64,000 bases of DNA from Corynebacterium glyciniphilum AJ 3170 (GTDB taxonomy: Bacteria > Actinomycetota > Actinomycetes > Mycobacteriales > Mycobacteriaceae): the NCBI RefSeq assembly GCF_007673095.1, contig NZ_VDYZ01000007.1, forward strand, positions 62,001-126,000, read 5' to 3'. Position numbers and translations under genes: made by a program. Numbering within the stretch: position 1 is the first letter of the stretch; each line of letters starts with the position of its first letter. Shown here one piece after another: positions 62,160 to 64,000 of this stretch. Under the pieces are notes generated by a model. The model did no database searches. It was not told where the DNA came from and saw nothing but the letters and a program-made list of their open reading frames with translations.

Positions 62160-63246
62160 ATGTCCTCCTTCCTGTGAGTTCGAGGGCCAGCGAGTAAGCC
62201 TCCGTGAGTGCCGCACGCTGGCGTTCGGGTGTGTGGGATTCGTCGAGGCCGGCCCAGTGCGACGGGTCGCGGCGGTCCCGCAGGATCGCCACCGCCTTCG
62301 CCGCAGCGTCCCCTGGAGAGTCGAACCGGGCGGTGGCCGGGCACTCCCGCAACGCGGGGATGTCGCGCACCAGCAGCGGGACGCCGACTCGTCGCGCTTC
62401 GAGCACCGCCATGGGGAATCCGTCCCACCGGGCGGTGTGCAGGACCAGGGACAGCCCGGCGACCTGTCGGCGTAACTCCTCTCCGGACAGCCACCCGGTC
62501 ACCTCCACACCGGCAGTGGTCAGGACGTCGACCAGCGAGGCGTCCTTACCGTCCCCGGCACCGACCCACACGAACCGCGCGTCGGGGACCTGCCGACGGA
62601 TCAGTCGCGCGGTCTCGGCGAAGAACGCCGGGTCACGTTGTGGTGTCACCCGGGAGACCACCCCGACGACGGGGCGCGCCACGTCCTGCGGGGGCGACCA
62701 GCTTCCCGGCACCGCCGGGTGGTCGTCCATCAGGGCGTTGGGCACGACGACGACAGGTGTCCGGCCCAGGCCGACCATCAGCTCGCCCTCCCACTGTGCG
62801 CAGGACGCGCCGACGGTGGTCAGCGGGTGCAGGGAGCGCTCCATCGCACGGAACGCCCGACGTTTCCACCGGGGGATGTCGGCACGCTCGAAGGCGAAGC
62901 TGTGCGGGGTGTAGACCACGGGCCGTGCCGGGCGTCCCGGGGTGACCAGGTCGAGGGACCGGGCGACCCGGGTGTAGGCCCCGGCGAAACTCGAGTGGGC
63001 GTGCACCACGTCGGGACGGTGGTCGGCGACGGTTCGGCGCACCGCCGTGACCGCGGAGGCGAGGGACGACGGAAGCCGCTCGTCCACGGCGAACGCGCCG
63101 GGGGAGCGGGCGGCGGTCGGTGCGGTGCTGCGGGCGTTGTTGGACAGCAGCAGGTGGCGGTACTCCGGGGTCAGCCTGGCGTACTGGTTGACCGCGGTGG
63201 CCACCCCACCGTCGAAGCAGTCGGTGACGTGCAGGATGCTGGTCAT
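62131..63246 (-). CDS. GT4 family glycosyltransferase
   Basis: 371 aa, GT-B fold: N-terminal DCFDGGVATAVNQYARL, HAHSSFAGAYTR loop, and C-terminal VVGVVSRVTPQRDPAFFAE with TARWDGFPMAVLEARRVGVPLL, which carries the nucleotide-sugar-binding Glu. It probably extends the undecaprenyl-linked repeat unit. Its ATG 63246 directly follows the stop of the priming transferase gene (no gap), and its end overlaps the start of the polymerase-kinase gene by 29 bp, both signs of tight operon packing. Confidence 0.9.
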   Translation of the reverse strand: MTSILHVTDCFDGGVATAVNQYARLTPEYRHLLLSNNARSTAPTAARSPGAFAVDERLPSSLASAVTAVRRTVADHRPDVVHAHSSFAGAYTRVARSLDLVTPGRPARPVVYTPHSFAFERADIPRWKRRAFRAMERSLHPLTTVGASCAQWEGELMVGLGRTPVVVVPNALMDDHPAVPGSWSPPQDVARPVVGVVSRVTPQRDPAFFAETARLIRRQVPDARFVWVGAGDGKDASLVDVLTTAGVEVTGWLSGEELRRQVAGLSLVLHTARWDGFPMAVLEARRVGVPLLVRDIPALRECPATARFDSPGDAAAKAVAILRDRRDPSHWAGLDESHTPERQRAALTEAYSLALELTGRRTYAQKLRRRT

Positions 63247-64000
63247 CTAGTACGCCCCCCTCGACAGGAGGACCGCGCGGACGGTGTGCAGAATGGTGCG
63301 GATGTCCAGCATGAGCGACCAGTTGTCCACGTAGTACAGGTCCAGTTTCTCCGCCTGCGTGGGGGTGAGGTCCGAGCGGCCCGAGATCTGCCACAGTCCG
63401 GTGATGCCGGGCCGGACCTCCATACGCATGCGCATGTCGTCGCCGAAGGCGTCGACCTCGTGCTGCAGGTGTGGACGGGGCCCCACGACGCTCATCGTCC
63501 CGAACAGGGCGTTGACGAACTGCGGGAGCTCGTCGATGCTGGTCTTCCGGATGAACCTGCCGACCTTCGTGACCCGCGGGTCGTCCTTCATCTTGAACAG
63601 CCCGTCGGCGCCGACGTCCTCGCGGAGCTTCTGCAACCGTTCCTCGGCGTCGGTGTGCATGCTGCGGAACTTGAAGATCCGGAACGACTGGCCGCGGTAG
63701 CCGATGCGGTCGCTGACGTAGAACACCGGGCCGCGGTCCTCCAGCTTGATCGCCAGAGCCGTGACCGCCAGGATCGGCGAGACCGCCACCAGGGCGAACG
63801 CGGAGACGGCGATGTCGAAGAGCCGCTTGGACAACCCGTTGGCCGCGTTGAACCGGGGGCGGTCCACGTACAGCGTGTGGCTGGGGCCGAACGGCACCAC
63901 GTTCAGCCGGGTGCCGGCGATGCCCTCGATCATCGGGTCGAGGTAGAGGCGCATGTTCAGCCGGTCCAGGTGCCAGGAGAGCCGACGCAGGTTGCGGTGG
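63247..64000 (-). CDS. Exopolysaccharide priming sugar transferase (undecaprenyl-phosphate), N-terminus outside window
   Basis: About 251 visible residues; the frame stays open to the right edge, so the polytopic N-terminal part lies beyond 64000. The last membrane helix (LFDIAVSAFALVAVSPILAV) leads into the catalytic domain: KFRSMHTDAEERL, KTSIDELPQFVNALFGTMSVVGPRPH with the DE catalytic pair, and RPGITGLWQISGRSDLT, then an end typical of WbaP/CpsE proteins. It transfers a sugar-1-phosphate to undecaprenyl phosphate, the first step in repeat-unit assembly. It is upstream in the same operon as the GT4 and kinase genes. Confidence 0.93.
   Translation of the reverse strand, partial: HRNLRRLSWHLDRLNMRLYLDPMIEGIAGTRLNVVPFGPSHTLYVDRPRFNAANGLSKRLFDIAVSAFALVAVSPILAVTALAIKLEDRGPVFYVSDRIGYRGQSFRIFKFRSMHTDAEERLQKLREDVGADGLFKMKDDPRVTKVGRFIRKTSIDELPQFVNALFGTMSVVGPRPHLQHEVDAFGDDMRMRMEVRPGITGLWQISGRSDLTPTQAEKLDLYYVDNWSLMLDIRTILHTVRAVLLSRGAY

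Noticed and set aside
1-64000. rRNA or tRNA genes
   Set aside because: No intergenic interval shows a cloverleaf with a recognisable T-arm or rRNA core sequence on reading; a tRNA scan would settle it.

Overview
The window is high-GC actinobacterial DNA, almost certainly from a Corynebacterium (Mycobacteriales). It has the mycolate condensation block (end of pks13, then an accD carboxyltransferase), an MmpL exporter, and gene neighbourhoods shared with mycobacteria: the Rv0224c-Rv0228-like block and the Rv0236c/Rv0236A/Rv0237-like block (aftD, DUF2613, lpqI). The genus is inferred from gene content and order; the species cannot be named from sequence alone. Several genes appear to be read from leaderless transcripts (TANNNT about 7 nt before the start codon), which is common in corynebacteria.

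Layout. 1-17 kb: pks13 end and accD, a strong bidirectional terminator, a DUF6230/DUF6114 envelope pair, an MFS transporter with a divergent LysR regulator, DUF3054, an arginase-fold protein, then a minus-strand run trmB - NYN protein - MmpL - YbhN-like membrane protein. 15.6-30 kb: two coupled hypothetical genes, pck, glycerate kinase, a cysteine-rich small protein, acetolactate decarboxylase, a secreted TAP-like hydrolase, a YeeE/YedE-TusA fusion, YihY, DedA, and the fadA-fadB beta-oxidation pair. 30-48 kb: trehalose-mycolate and arabinan envelope genes (MtrP-like methyltransferase, GT4, GT-C-like membrane protein, DUF3068, TmaT-like acyltransferase, AftD, DUF2613, LpqI). These are interrupted by MntP under a yybP-ykoY manganese riboswitch, a GntR/ABC operon, and a compact cassette. 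47.8-50.4 kb: a VanW-like protein, a 22-residue peptide gene and a 650-bp stretch with no gene. 50.4-64 kb: an extracellular polysaccharide locus (two acyltransferases, low-molecular-weight phosphatase, YdcF-like protein, GT4-pyruvyltransferase fusion, lipoprotein, M20 amidohydrolase, flippase, a fused membrane protein-tyrosine kinase, GT4 and a priming sugar transferase running off the window).

The most unusual element is at 40356-42006. A single Schlafen/AlbA_2-type ATPase gene is flanked tightly by two 102-bp direct repeats (three mismatches). Each repeat is built from copies of the 11-mer CTATCAAGTAG. The cassette sits between the convergent ends of the TmaT-like gene and aftD, and the repeats supply both of their stop codons. 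One motif copy falls in the spacer of the cassette gene's putative promoter. This looks like a small, self-regulated inserted element that I do not recognise.

Other points of interest are a membrane protein-tyrosine kinase open frame with no stop between its two halves, a glycosyltransferase-pyruvyltransferase fusion, a 22-residue hydrophobic peptide gene with a strong ribosome binding site, and a 30-bp near-perfect inverted repeat between convergent genes.
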